The notes: generated by a model not told the origin, from the sequence alone. Positions 25,087 through 34,088 are shown, counted from the stretch's first letter. The stretch is 36,864 bases of DNA from Rhodocyclales bacterium (GCA_016235805.1 JACRIY010000041.1:1-36864), one strand, 5' to 3'. Translations and numbers: made by a program.

Positions 25087-27420
25087 TCATCCCGGCGCGA
25101 ACGCCATGCTGCAGACCAGGCCGACCGCCGCACCGATGGCGACGGTAGTGCCTATCATCGCCAGCACCGGGGTCGATGAAGCGACCAGCACCGCGAACAC
25201 GATGAAGGTCGAAGCGCCGGCGAGCAATACCGAAAGGCTGGTCCGCTGGCGCTCCACGGGATCGGCTGGCAGGGTGGCGAAGAACAGCGCGTAGTTCGAC
25301 GCGACGCCCGCCACCAGCAGCAAGGCGACGAGGTTGAACACGGTGAGGCCGCCCGCGAGCAGCAACAGCGAACCGGCGGTGATCAGCACGGTCGCCACCA
25401 GCGTCGCCAGCATCGCGCCCAGGGCGCGCCGATCGCGAAGCTGCAGCGCGATCACCAGGAAAATTCCGACGGCACCCAGCAGCGCGGTGCGCAGGGTCTG
25501 CCGGCGATAGTCTGCGACCAGGGCTTCGACGTCGCCTTGCAGGTCGACCAGGCCGACGCCGGGCAGATTCGCCTGACGCAATTTTTCGCCGATGCGGTTT
25601 CCCTCTGCGGCACCGCGCAGCAGGATCAGGATCGTGGCGCCGTCTTCCGACTCGACCACCTGGGCGGCCAGCCAGCTGCCGATTAGGGTTCCGGCGTAAT
25701 GGCTCCGCTCGATCGGTTTCCCCGTTCGCACCGTGTCAACGTCGGCGAGGAAAGGTTCGAACGCTGCAGCCTTCAGGGGGCTGCCCTTCAGCGCTTCGCC
25801 GAGGCGCGCGCGCAAGGTCTCGGAATCGGGCAGCGCCGCCTGTCGGGCACGCTGCACGGCACGGCTCGGCAGAACCGTGACGGGGCTGTCGTAGCCGCGC
25901 ATCTCGCCCTCGCGCACCAGGCCGTCCAGCGTCGCCGCAGCGGCCTCGGCCCGCATCAAGGCCTGGTCGACGTCGGCGCCACGCACCGCCAGCATCGAAC
26001 GCAATTCGGCGGCACCGATGTCGTCGCGCCACTGCCGGTCTCGCGCCGTATCCTGCTGTGAACTGGCCGACAGGGCATCGAGGTTGTCGCGCCACATGGC
26101 GTCGCCGCGCGTCGCGATCAGTACCGCCATCGCCAGCGCCAGCAGCAGCAATGGCCAGCGCAAGCCGCGCAGGAAGCGTGTCGCGCGCGCCAAACCGGCC
26201 TCGACCCCGCGCGGGCTTTCGCGCTGCGGCACCGGCAGCAGTTCGGGCAAGAGCCAACGCGTGCAGGCCCCGGCCACGATCAGCCCGACGATGGAGAACA
26301 AACCGAGTTGGCGCAAGCCCTGGAAGCCGGAGAAGAACATCGCGGCGAAGCCGATCAGGGAGGTGGCGACGGCCAGCCAGAGCGTCGCCCAGAAGGTCGA
26401 CGCATGGCGTCCGCCGCCGTCCCGCTGGACGAAGGTATAGATCGCGTAGTCGACCGCCTCGCCCAGCAGCGTGATGCCGAAGGCCAGCGTGATGCCGTGG
26501 ATGCTGCCATTGACCAGGCCGGCGGCGGCAAATCCGGCGAGCGTGCCGGTACCGACCGGGATGATCGCCAGCACCAGGAAGCGCGGGCTGCGCAAGGCCC
26601 ACAGCAGCAGGGAACAAACCAGCACGGTGGCGATCAGCGACAGCATCTCGGCATCGCGGCCGATGGCGTCGTGGGACAGCACGTTGAAGTAGCCGGCGCC
26701 GGCGAACTCGACGGACGGCGTAGCGACGGCGGCGGGCCAGTCCTTCAGCACCGACTGCGCCGAGTTGCGGACGAGCCCGATGGCCTCGCGCACGCCGTCG
26801 ATGTCGTGCCCGCGCGCGGTGGTTTCCGCCATCAGCAGTACCGCGCGACCGTCCGCGGAAAACCAGACGTCGGCGCCGCCGCGCGCCTTGAATTGCGCCG
26901 AACTGCGTTCCAGCAGCTTCAGGGATTCGAGCGTTGGATCGGCGGCGGCAACGGACTTGATCGCGCCGCCGCGAAACGAAACCAGTTCGCCCTCCAGCCG
27001 GCGCAACGCCTCGGCCAGCCCCGGCGCAGAAAACGCCTGCGGCGTGACACCGGGGCTCAGCAGGTAGCGTGCGGCGAACAGGCGCTCGCGTTCGGCCTCA
27101 TGGCGCGTGACATCACCATTGCTGACCCAGGCGAACGACTTGCTCGCGGCGAGTCGTTCGCGCAGGCTACGGCTCGCGGCGGCCAGCGCCTCGCGTTCGG
27201 CCGCGTTCGGCGCCAAGTTTCCGGCAGCGGGAAGGTGCAGGCCGACGATCAGCATGCGCGTCGAGATGCCGTCCCGCAATTGTCCGGCCATCAGGCGCTG
27301 GTCGGCATCGGCCGGCCCGGGCAGGAAGGAGGTTGTGTCGGTGACGACGCGCGTACGTCCGACCTGCAGGGCCGACAGCACGACGACCAGCAACCAGAGC
27401 AGCCAGACGCCGCGCCTCAT
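25087..27420 (-). CDS. MMPL/RND-type inner-membrane exporter
   Basis: Protein of 777 residues. An N-terminal membrane helix (GVWLLWLLVVVLSALQVG) is followed by a periplasmic part, a block of helices around residues 245-400 (LIATVLVCSLLLWAL, FLVLAIIPVGTGTLAG), a second periplasmic part, and a final helix block to the C-terminus. This twofold arrangement is that of RND/MMPL transporters. It is encoded next to a LolA-like periplasmic protein, a pair also found in aryl-polyene and xanthomonadin pigment clusters, where it exports lipid-linked products. The pigment synthesis genes are absent here, so the cargo is unknown. Confidence 0.8.
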   Translation of the reverse strand: MRRGVWLLWLLVVVLSALQVGRTRVVTDTTSFLPGPADADQRLMAGQLRDGISTRMLIVGLHLPAAGNLAPNAAEREALAAASRSLRERLAASKSFAWVSNGDVTRHEAERERLFAARYLLSPGVTPQAFSAPGLAEALRRLEGELVSFRGGAIKSVAAADPTLESLKLLERSSAQFKARGGADVWFSADGRAVLLMAETTARGHDIDGVREAIGLVRNSAQSVLKDWPAAVATPSVEFAGAGYFNVLSHDAIGRDAEMLSLIATVLVCSLLLWALRSPRFLVLAIIPVGTGTLAGFAAAGLVNGSIHGITLAFGITLLGEAVDYAIYTFVQRDGGGRHASTFWATLWLAVATSLIGFAAMFFSGFQGLRQLGLFSIVGLIVAGACTRWLLPELLPVPQRESPRGVEAGLARATRFLRGLRWPLLLLALAMAVLIATRGDAMWRDNLDALSASSQQDTARDRQWRDDIGAAELRSMLAVRGADVDQALMRAEAAAATLDGLVREGEMRGYDSPVTVLPSRAVQRARQAALPDSETLRARLGEALKGSPLKAAAFEPFLADVDTVRTGKPIERSHYAGTLIGSWLAAQVVESEDGATILILLRGAAEGNRIGEKLRQANLPGVGLVDLQGDVEALVADYRRQTLRTALLGAVGIFLVIALQLRDRRALGAMLATLVATVLITAGSLLLLAGGLTVFNLVALLLVAGVASNYALFFATLPADPVERQRTSLSVLLAGASTFIVFAVLVASSTPVLAMIGTTVAIGAAVGLVCSMAFAPG

Positions 27421-27428
27421 CCGGTGAA

Positions 27429-28094
27429 CTACTTCGCCGGCCGTGCGGCGCCTGGTGCGCGCAGCAGGATGGTCAGTTCATTGACGTCGCCGCCGGTTTC
27501 GGTCGTTTCCACCACCTGCACTTGGCCGCGTTCGCCGCGCACCACGATCTGCGCGATGCCGCGCCGCACGGCGGCGTCGCGCGGCCGCAGGCGGATTTCC
27601 CAGTGATCGAGGCTGCCGGTCAGTTGCGTGTCGAAATGCTGGCGCAGGGGTCCGGCGTCGCCCGCCAGCACCGCCCGCAAGCCGTGTACGTAGGCCGCCA
27701 TTGCCGGTTGCGCCTCGAACCGGATCGTCTGCGCGGCGCCCTGCGCGCCCTGGATCGTGATCGCATCGGGGCCGACGGTCATGCGCTCCTGGATCGGCGT
27801 CACGGTACGCTTCTCGAAACTGCCGGACGGTTGGTAGCTCAGCGTGCCACGCGATTCAAGCGGACTGGCGGTCAAGGCCGAGGAGCGGCGCTCGATGAAG
27901 GGCGCGGCCTTCAACGGTTGCCGCGCCACCTCGGCGAGCACCCGCGCCAGCATCTCCCCCGCGACGGCCGTCGTGGCGGCTTGCGCGCTTGCCGGCAAGG
28001 GCAGCGAGAGCAGAATGGTGGCCATCAGGCCGCGCCAGCACGCGCTGGCGGCGCGCCCGGCACCGGACCTGCCGGGCGCGGTCGGCGGCGACAT
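27429..28094 (-). CDS. LolA-like periplasmic lipoprotein-carrier family protein
   Basis: Protein of 221 residues from ATG 28094 (28121 and 28139 are other possible starts). The N-terminus has a signal peptide: arginines, then MATILLSLPLPASAQA with an AxA-type cleavage site. The mature part is beta-rich with FIERRSSALTASPLESRGTL and the pairs of strands seen in LolA-like proteins (SFEKRTVTPIQERMTV). The family binds acyl or lipid groups in a hydrophobic barrel. It ends eight bases before the exporter gene, so both belong to one operon. Confidence 0.65.
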   Translation of the reverse strand: MSPPTAPGRSGAGRAASACWRGLMATILLSLPLPASAQAATTAVAGEMLARVLAEVARQPLKAAPFIERRSSALTASPLESRGTLSYQPSGSFEKRTVTPIQERMTVGPDAITIQGAQGAAQTIRFEAQPAMAAYVHGLRAVLAGDAGPLRQHFDTQLTGSLDHWEIRLRPRDAAVRRGIAQIVVRGERGQVQVVETTETGGDVNELTILLRAPGAARPAK

Positions 28095-28235
28095 CAAGCG
28101 GCCGCCTTCATTTCGATGCATGTCCGGTTCATCGGGCAATTATAGGGGCCGCCCCGCTGTGTCCTACCGCCGCGCGCCCGGATTGACGGCTCCCGTTCGG
28201 CACGGGATACTCGCGCCGACGCCCCGACGAACCCC

Positions 28236-28925
28236 ATGCCCGACAACTCCGCCCCCACTCCCCACCTGCCGGACGACCCGATCCGCGCCCGTTCGATCGC
28301 CAAGTACCGCAAGCGCGCCGCCGGCTATGACGCGAGTTGCGGGCCGACGCAAGGAATCCGCGAACGCGCGGTCGCCGCGCTGGGATTGCAGCCGGGGCAA
28401 AGGGTGCTCGACGTCGGCTGCGGCACCGGACTCAGCCTGCCCTTGCTGCGGGCCGCCGTCGGCGCGGACGGCGCGATCTACGGCTGCGACCAGAGCCCGG
28501 AAATGCTGGCGATCGCCGAACGCCGCCGGATCGAATCCGGCTGGAGCAACGTCACCCTGATCCAGTGTGCCGCCCAGGAACTGAGCCTGCCCGAACCGGT
28601 CGATGCGCTGCTGTTCCACTACGCGCATGACGTGCTGCGCTCGCCGGTCGCGCTGGAGCGGCTGCTGGCCTGCGCGCGCCCCGGGGCGATGGTCGCGATC
28701 GCCGGCATCAAGTATTTCTCCGGCTGGCTGGCGCCGCTGAATCCCTGGGTCTATTTGAAGAACCACGGCTACAACGGCGCCCCCGGCGACCTGGCGACAC
28801 CCTGGGATCGCATCGCCCCCCTGCTCGACGACTGGGCCATGACGCCCACCCAACTCGGCATGGGCTACATCGGGCGCGGACGCCTGGCGCCCGGGACGCG
28901 GCCGGACCTGCAATTCCGGGACTGA
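28236..28925 (+). CDS. Class I SAM-dependent methyltransferase
   Basis: Protein of 229 residues. The SAM-binding motif I is VLDVGCGTGLSLPLL, with the acidic end of motif II at YGCDQSPEMLAIAERR and a later VDALLFHYAHDVLRSP. N-terminal RSIAKYRKRAAGYDA resembles small-molecule methyltransferases of the UbiE/Coq5 group. Substrate unknown. The dodecin gene follows three bases later, so they are probably co-transcribed. It is divergent from the LolA-like gene across a 141-base gap with no clear promoter. Confidence 0.8.
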   Translation: MPDNSAPTPHLPDDPIRARSIAKYRKRAAGYDASCGPTQGIRERAVAALGLQPGQRVLDVGCGTGLSLPLLRAAVGADGAIYGCDQSPEMLAIAERRRIESGWSNVTLIQCAAQELSLPEPVDALLFHYAHDVLRSPVALERLLACARPGAMVAIAGIKYFSGWLAPLNPWVYLKNHGYNGAPGDLATPWDRIAPLLDDWAMTPTQLGMGYIGRGRLAPGTRPDLQFRD

Positions 28926-28928
28926 CGC

Positions 28929-29156
28929 ATGCCCCGGAGATCCGCGAGCGCCAACCCCGTCTACAAGATCGTCGAGGTCGTCGGCAGCAGCCCCACCTCC
29001 TGGGAAGACGCTGCGCGCTCGGCCGTCGAAGCCGCCGCGAAAACCCTGCGCGACCTGAGCGTTGCGGAAGTCACCCGGCTCGACATGAAGATCGAGGACG
29101 GCAAGGTGGTCGCCTATCGCGCACGCGTCTCGATGTCCTTCCGCCACGAGGACTGA
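28929..29156 (+). CDS. Dodecin (flavin-storage protein)
   Basis: Protein of 75 residues matching dodecin throughout: VYKIVEVVGSSPTSWEDAA, then KTLRDLSVAEVTRLDMKIE and DGKVVAYRARVSMSFR. Dodecins are hollow 12-mers that bind flavins (riboflavin, FMN or lumichrome) and buffer free flavin. The conserved WEDA segment keeps the Trp that stacks on the flavin. It adds to the flavin-related genes of this window, although it is far from ubiX. The first six residues are a short basic extension. Confidence 0.9.
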   Translation: MPRRSASANPVYKIVEVVGSSPTSWEDAARSAVEAAAKTLRDLSVAEVTRLDMKIEDGKVVAYRARVSMSFRHED

Positions 29157-29175
29157 GGCGACGCCGGCCGCTGGC

Positions 29176-29200
29176 CGCCGTGTCGCCAGCGCCGACTTTT
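29176..29200 (-). repeat. Short dispersed repeat, copy 5
   Basis: Minus strand AAAAGTCGGCGCTGGCG followed by ACACGGCG, ending at the meaB stop. Confidence 0.7.
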
Positions 29201-30294
29201 CAGGCTTGCGGCGGCCGGACCGGCGTCAGCCCCAGTCGCAGCGCGCGGCCGGCCGGGTCGATGGGCCCGATGTCGCAACTCAGGCCGGCATCCCCGGCGA
29301 GCACCACCAGCGCACCGACGGCAACGCCCAGCACATAGGAATCGCCACCCGCCGCGAGGCAGAGTTCAAGCTCGATGCGCGACGGCCCCTGCCCCGCTGC
29401 CGCGTTTGTTAACGCAATCCGTAATCCGCTGCCGGCCAGGAAAGGCAGGCGCCGCTCCAGTTGCTCACGCAGCGTCTCGAACACGGCTTCGGGGACGAAC
29501 GGCGGCGCCATGGAATCGGCGAGCGGCCGCGGCTTGGCGGCGGCATCCTGCACGCGCTGCAGCAGGGCCGCGACGAGTTCGGCGATGCCTCCGCCCGACA
29601 GCGCGCTGACCGGGTGGATCGGCGGCGCATTGCGCCACATCGGCAGCACGCCCTGCAGGGCCTGGCAGGCCAGCGTCGCACCCGCCGTATCGCTCTTGGT
29701 CACCACCAGCAGGTCGGCCAGTTCCAGGATGCCTGCCTTGATCGCCTGCAGCTCGTCGCCCAGGCCGGGCGGAAAAACCACCAGCAGGGAGTCGGCAAGT
29801 TGCGCGACATCGATTTCTGACTGCCCGGTGCCGACGGTTTCCACCAGGACCAGGTCGTAACCGGCCGCATCCATCAATTGCACCATCTGCCGCGCGGCTC
29901 GCGTGAGGCCGCCGAGGCTGCCCCGCGTGGCTGTAGAACGGACGAAGGAACGCTCGTCGGCGGCCAGTTCGCCGATGCGGAAGCGGTCGCCGAGCAAGGC
30001 GCCGCCGCTCACCGGGCTCGACGGATCGACCGCCAGCACCGCGACACGCCGGTCCGCCTGAAGAAGGTGCCGCACCAGAGCGCCGACCAGGGTGGATTTG
30101 CCGGCGCCGGGAGGACCGGTGATACCGACCACGTGCGCGCGGCCCAGCCGCTCGGCGAGTTTGGCAAGCAGCGTGGCGGCGGCTGCCGGGTCGCGTTCGG
30201 CCAGGGAAAGGGCCCGCGCCAGGGCAGGACGTTGTCCTGCCGCGATGTCGCGTGCGAGCTGTTCAAGCCTAACGCTCATGGCAACGGGAGACAT
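29200..30294 (-). CDS. MeaB/ArgK-family P-loop GTPase
   Basis: Protein of 364 residues from ATG 30294 (30279 also possible; the frame is open to 30402, but that part falls in a repeat). The Walker A motif is GITGPPGAGKSTLVGALV, followed by AVDPSSPVSGGALLGDR and ETVGTGQSEIDVAQ, all signatures of MeaB/ArgK. These GTPases load and protect the cobalamin of methylmalonyl- or isobutyryl-CoA mutases. No mutase gene is present in the window. The final part, RIELELCLAAGGDSYV, is diverged. Confidence 0.85.
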   Translation of the reverse strand: MSPVAMSVRLEQLARDIAAGQRPALARALSLAERDPAAAATLLAKLAERLGRAHVVGITGPPGAGKSTLVGALVRHLLQADRRVAVLAVDPSSPVSGGALLGDRFRIGELAADERSFVRSTATRGSLGGLTRAARQMVQLMDAAGYDLVLVETVGTGQSEIDVAQLADSLLVVFPPGLGDELQAIKAGILELADLLVVTKSDTAGATLACQALQGVLPMWRNAPPIHPVSALSGGGIAELVAALLQRVQDAAAKPRPLADSMAPPFVPEAVFETLREQLERRLPFLAGSGLRIALTNAAAGQGPSRIELELCLAAGGDSYVLGVAVGALVVLAGDAGLSCDIGPIDPAGRALRLGLTPVRPPQA

Positions 30295-30317
30295 CCGCCG
30301 ATGACGAAACAAGGCAA

Positions 30318-30393
30318 AAGCGAATTGAAGGCCCGCCCCTCCCATCCTCCCCTCGCGGGGAGGCTTCTGGTCAGCTCGCTTCGCTCGGCTATC
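30318..30393 (+). repeat. Dispersed GC-rich extragenic repeat, copy 2
   Basis: It runs from AAGCGAATTGAAGGCCCG through C-rich sequence and CCTCCCCTCGCGGGGAGG (a hairpin) to GGTCAGCTCGCTTCGCTCG. It has the same order of blocks as the minus strand of 6334-6425. It lies between meaB and the GntR gene; the gap 30295-30451 holds no gene. Confidence 0.55.
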
Positions 30394-30451
30394 ACCCGCC
30401 ACTCCGAACGCGATGTTTCAAGTTAGGACTCATGCGTTGCACCCGTTGCTA

Positions 30452-30479
30452 TTGACACTCTCGATGTACTGCGTATACA
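30452..30479 (+). promoter_or_regulatory. Promoter of the gntR-thiolase unit
   Basis: TTGACA at 30452-30457, spacer of 16, TATACA at 30474-30479 (or TACAGT with 18). The -35 is perfect. Confidence 0.6.
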
Positions 30480-30482
30480 GTA
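30467..30482. promoter_or_regulatory. Candidate GntR operator
   Basis: TACTGCGTATACAGTA is an inverted repeat with perfect TACTG/CAGTA arms, overlapping the -10 box. A further CAGTAT half-site follows at 30485. Placed for autoregulation by the GntR protein encoded next. Confidence 0.5.
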
Positions 30483-30527
30483 TCCAGTATTCCATGACGC
30501 GAGCGCAACAGCGCAATCGATTCTGCC

Positions 30528-31235
30528 ATGAACACGTCAATCAAGCCCCTGGAACGGCCGGCAGGCTTGGCCGATCGGGTCTACAACCAGTTGCGCGACA
30601 ACATCGGCAGCCACCAGATCCGGCCCGGGGAACGCCTGCAGGAAGTCAGCCTCGCGGCGCAGCTTGGCGTATCACGGACCCCGGTGCGCGAAGCCCTCGC
30701 CCGCCTCGAAAGCGAAGGCATGATCGTGGTCGAAGGGCGCGGCTTCGTGGTCCCCGAACTGACCGACGCCGACATCGCGGAAATCTACGAATTGCGCTTC
30801 CTGCTCGAACCGGCGGCCGTCCGCTGTGCCGTCGCCGAGGTGACTGGTCCCGGCGACCTGGCCAGCATGTCATCGGCGATCGATGATGCGATCGCCGCCG
30901 AAAAGATCGACGACTTTCGCGCCTTCCTCGAGGCCAACAGCCGATTCCACAATGCCTGGCGCGCCCTGGTGCCCAATCGGCGCATGTCGAAGCTGCTCGA
31001 CCAGTACGTCGGCCATGTGCGATTCCTGCGGGTACTGACCCTGGGCGACCCGGCCGCGCGCAAGGCCGCGCTCACCGGCATGAAGAACATCCACTCCGCC
31101 TTCAAGAAGCGCGATGCCGACGCGGCGGCGACCGCGATGCACAAGCACCTGGAAGCGGCCAGGCTCTATCTGGTCAAGGCGATTGAGCAAATCGACCTGG
31201 AAAAGGCCGCCGAACAGCGCGCGACAGCTCCATAA
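30528..31235 (+). CDS. GntR-family regulator, FadR/FCD subgroup
   Basis: Protein of 235 residues. The N-terminal winged helix shows LADRVYNQLRDNI, then IRPGERLQEVSLAAQLGVSR and TPVREALARLESEGMI. The C-terminal FCD domain has IYELRFLLEPAAVRCAV and FHNAWRALVPNRRM, then AAATAMHKHLEAA with metal-binding-type histidines. FCD regulators usually bind acyl-CoA or organic acid ligands. It starts the operon-like run thiolase-ligase-HyuA-HyuB, which it probably controls. The gap to the thiolase is 82 bases. Ligand unknown. Confidence 0.88.
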   Translation: MNTSIKPLERPAGLADRVYNQLRDNIGSHQIRPGERLQEVSLAAQLGVSRTPVREALARLESEGMIVVEGRGFVVPELTDADIAEIYELRFLLEPAAVRCAVAEVTGPGDLASMSSAIDDAIAAEKIDDFRAFLEANSRFHNAWRALVPNRRMSKLLDQYVGHVRFLRVLTLGDPAARKAALTGMKNIHSAFKKRDADAAATAMHKHLEAARLYLVKAIEQIDLEKAAEQRATAP

Positions 31236-31317
31236 GATCATCGTCCGGCACGCGCCGCGGCGCGCCCGGATAACCCCGCGACCTTCCCGCCACACACCCT
31301 CAATCCGGAACCGAGAC

Positions 31318-32526
31318 ATGACCTACAAAGCAGAAATACCCTACGGCGCCTACTGGAGCACCCCATTCGCACGCTGGCAGGGCAGCTTTGCCAACCTGCA
31401 CAGCGTCGAATTCGCCGCCCACGTGGCGAAGGCCGAACTGGCGAAACGCAAGATCGATCCAAAGTTCTTCGACTACGGCGTGCTGGGCTTTTCGGTGCCG
31501 CAGAAGCACTCCTTCTATGGCCTGCCCTGGCTCACCGGCCTGATCGGCGCCGGCCAGGCCGGCGGCCCGACGCTGATGCAGGCCTGCGCCACCGGCGTGC
31601 GCACCCTGCTCGCCGCCGCACAGGAAATCGAGGTCGGCATGTCCTCGGTGGCGCTGGCCATCAATTGCGACCGCACCTCGAACGGCCCGCACCTCTACTA
31701 CCCGAACCCCAAGGGCCCGGGCGGCACCGGCAGCGCCGAGGACTGGGTGATGGACAACTTCAACTGCGACCCGCTGGGACCGCACCCGATGCTGCAGACG
31801 GCGGAGAACGTCGCCGCCAAGCACAGCATCGGCACTGCCGAACAGCACGCGCTGGTCTTGCGCCGCGAAGAGCAGTACCGCATGTCGCTGGAAGACGACT
31901 CGGCCTTCCTCAAGCGCTTCATGACCCTGCCCTTCGACGTGCCGGCCCCCAACTTCAAGAAGTCGGCGGGCAGCATGGCCGGCGACGAGGGCATTTCGCA
32001 TTCCACCCCCGAAGGCCTGGCCAAGCTGAAGCCCGTGATGGCCGGCGGCTGCGTTACCTTCGGCGGCCAGACCCACCCGGCCGATGGCAATGCCGCGATC
32101 ATCGTCACCAGCCGCGACAAGGCGCGCGAGTTGTCGAAGGACCCTAAGATCGCCGTGCGCCTGCACGGATTCGGCCTCGCCCGTGTGCCGGTGGCCTTCA
32201 TGCCGGAAGCCACGGTGCCGGCGGCCAAGCGCGCCCTGGAGCAGGCCGGCAAGACGATTGCCGACATGAAGGTGATCAAGACCCACAACCCCTTCGCCGT
32301 GAACGACCTCTACTTCGCCAAGCAGACCGGCTGCGACCTCAACACCATGAACAACTATGGCTGCTCGCTGGTCTGGGGCCATCCGCAGGCGCCGATGGGC
32401 ACCCGCGCCATCATCGAACTGATCGAGGAACTGGCCCTGAAGGGCGGCGGCTTCGGGCTGTTTACCGGCTGCGCGGCGGGCGATACCGCGATGTCGGTGG
32501 TGCTGGAAGTCGGCGACGCCAGGTAA
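31318..32526 (+). CDS. Thiolase-family protein (acyl-CoA acyltransferase)
   Basis: Protein of 402 residues. The nucleophile Cys90 lies in TLMQACATGVRTLL (codon 31585). The His of GHPQAPMGTRAIIELIEEL and the C-terminal FTGCAAGDTAMSVVLE complete the site; the usual CxG is CAAG here, a small departure. The N-terminus lacks the typical thiolase opening but is in length range. The role is probably cleavage of a 3-oxoacyl-CoA to acetyl-CoA and a shorter acyl-CoA. With the ligase ten bases downstream and a carboxylase-like pair, it could thiolyse an aroylacetyl-CoA. Substrate inferred. Confidence 0.82.
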   Translation: MTYKAEIPYGAYWSTPFARWQGSFANLHSVEFAAHVAKAELAKRKIDPKFFDYGVLGFSVPQKHSFYGLPWLTGLIGAGQAGGPTLMQACATGVRTLLAAAQEIEVGMSSVALAINCDRTSNGPHLYYPNPKGPGGTGSAEDWVMDNFNCDPLGPHPMLQTAENVAAKHSIGTAEQHALVLRREEQYRMSLEDDSAFLKRFMTLPFDVPAPNFKKSAGSMAGDEGISHSTPEGLAKLKPVMAGGCVTFGGQTHPADGNAAIIVTSRDKARELSKDPKIAVRLHGFGLARVPVAFMPEATVPAAKRALEQAGKTIADMKVIKTHNPFAVNDLYFAKQTGCDLNTMNNYGCSLVWGHPQAPMGTRAIIELIEELALKGGGFGLFTGCAAGDTAMSVVLEVGDAR

Positions 32527-32536
32527 GCCGCAGGAA

Positions 32537-34051
32537 ATGCTCGCGAACTGGATTTCGGACAACGCCGGACGCATTCCGGACAAGACCGCCATCCGCTATT
32601 CCGGGCGGGATATCTCCTATGCCGAGTTCGCCTCCATCGTCGAGCGCATCACCGCAGCGCTGGCCGCAACGGGGGTCAGGCGCGGCGACTGCGCCGCCTT
32701 CCTCGGTTTCAACAGTCCGGAAATGCTGGCGCTGCTGTTCGCCTGCGCGAAGCTGGGCGCGCTGTTCATGCCGCTCAACTGGCGGTTGGCTGCCCCAGAG
32801 CACAGGCAGATGCTGCAGGACTGTCCGCCGAAGGTGCTGATCGTCGAACCCGACTTCATTGCGCAGACCAACTCCATCGGTGATGCGCTGGCGGGCATCG
32901 GCCGCGTCGCATTTGGCGCGAGTGCCCCCGGCTGGACGCCGTGGGACGAATTTCTTGGCCGCGGCGCGATACCGGCGCCGTGCGACGCGACAGCAGACGA
33001 GGAAACACCGCTGCTGATCTGCTACACCTCCGGCTCCACCGGCAAGCCCAAGGGCGTGCTGCTCTCCCAGCGCGCCATCGTCTGCAATGCCGCCAACAGC
33101 GAGGACATGCACGGCCTGAGCGGCGACGACGTAATCCTCAACACCCTGCCGCTGTTCCATGTCGGCGGGCTCAACAACCTCACCACACCAGCATTGCAGG
33201 CCGGCTGCACCGTAGTGCTGCATGCCAAGTTCGATCCCGAGGCGACCTTCGATTGCATCGAACGGGAAGGCATCACGCTGACCGTCCTGGTGCCCGCCCA
33301 GCTCGACATGATGATGGCCAATCACCGTTGGACCAGCGCCGACTTTTCGAGCCTGCGCATGATCACCACCGGATCGAGCATCGTTCCACGCCACGTGATC
33401 CACGCGGTGCACGCCAAGGGCGTGCCGCTGGTGCAGGTGTATGGCGCCACGGAGACCTGCCCGATCGCGGTGTATCTCAAGGCCGACGAAGCGATGCGCA
33501 AGATCGGCTCGACCGGCCGTGTCGGCCGCCACTGCCAGCTGCGCCTGGTGGACAAGAACGGGCTCGACGTCGCCCAGGGCGTAACCGGCGAAATCCTGAT
33601 CAAGGGCGACAACGTCATGAACGGCTACTGGCAGGCGCCGCAGGCGACGGCCGCGGTGCTCAACGACGGTTGGTTTCGCAGCGGCGACATGGGGCACCTC
33701 GACGAGGAAGGCTTCCTCTATGTCGATGGTCGCAGCAAGGACATGATCATTTCCGGCGGCGAGAACATCTATCCGGCCGAGATCGAGAACCTGCTGATCG
33801 AATCGCCGGACATCGCCGAAGCCTCGGTGATCGGCAAGCCCGATGCGCGCTGGGGCGAGATCGTGGTTGCGGTGGTGGTGCCCAGGGAAAACAGCTCTCT
33901 CAGCAGCGAGCAGGTACTGAAGCTGCTGGAAGGCCGCATCGCGCGCTTCAAGCATCCCAAGGAAGTCGTGCTGGTCAAGGCATTGCCCAAGACCGCGCTT
34001 GGCAAGATACGCAAGGAAGACGTGCGGCACATGGTCGCGCAAACCGCCTGA
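32537..34051 (+). CDS. Acyl-CoA synthetase (AMP-forming ligase)
   Basis: Protein of 504 residues with all core motifs: CYTSGSTGKPKGVLLSQ (A3), VYGATE (A5), WFRSGDMGHLDEEGFLYVDG (A7), RSKDMIISGGENIYPAEIE (A8) and KTALGKIRKE with the catalytic Lys (A10). It turns a carboxylic acid into its CoA thioester with ATP. Position between thiolase and the HyuA-like gene suggests the acid is a 3-oxoacid formed by carboxylation of a ketone, as benzoylacetate is in the acetophenone pathway. That substrate is inference; ATG 32537 has AGGA upstream. Confidence 0.88.
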   Translation: MLANWISDNAGRIPDKTAIRYSGRDISYAEFASIVERITAALAATGVRRGDCAAFLGFNSPEMLALLFACAKLGALFMPLNWRLAAPEHRQMLQDCPPKVLIVEPDFIAQTNSIGDALAGIGRVAFGASAPGWTPWDEFLGRGAIPAPCDATADEETPLLICYTSGSTGKPKGVLLSQRAIVCNAANSEDMHGLSGDDVILNTLPLFHVGGLNNLTTPALQAGCTVVLHAKFDPEATFDCIEREGITLTVLVPAQLDMMMANHRWTSADFSSLRMITTGSSIVPRHVIHAVHAKGVPLVQVYGATETCPIAVYLKADEAMRKIGSTGRVGRHCQLRLVDKNGLDVAQGVTGEILIKGDNVMNGYWQAPQATAAVLNDGWFRSGDMGHLDEEGFLYVDGRSKDMIISGGENIYPAEIENLLIESPDIAEASVIGKPDARWGEIVVAVVVPRENSSLSSEQVLKLLEGRIARFKHPKEVVLVKALPKTALGKIRKEDVRHMVAQTA

Positions 34052-34088
34052 ACCCAGGACAACCTGATGAACCTACGGAGCAAAACAC

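Noticed and set aside
33336..33350. Match to the dispersed repeat core (AAAAGTCGGCGCTGG on the minus strand)
   Set aside because: It lies inside the acyl-CoA synthetase gene and encodes the ordinary residues TSADFS in frame; probably chance, since all other copies are intergenic.
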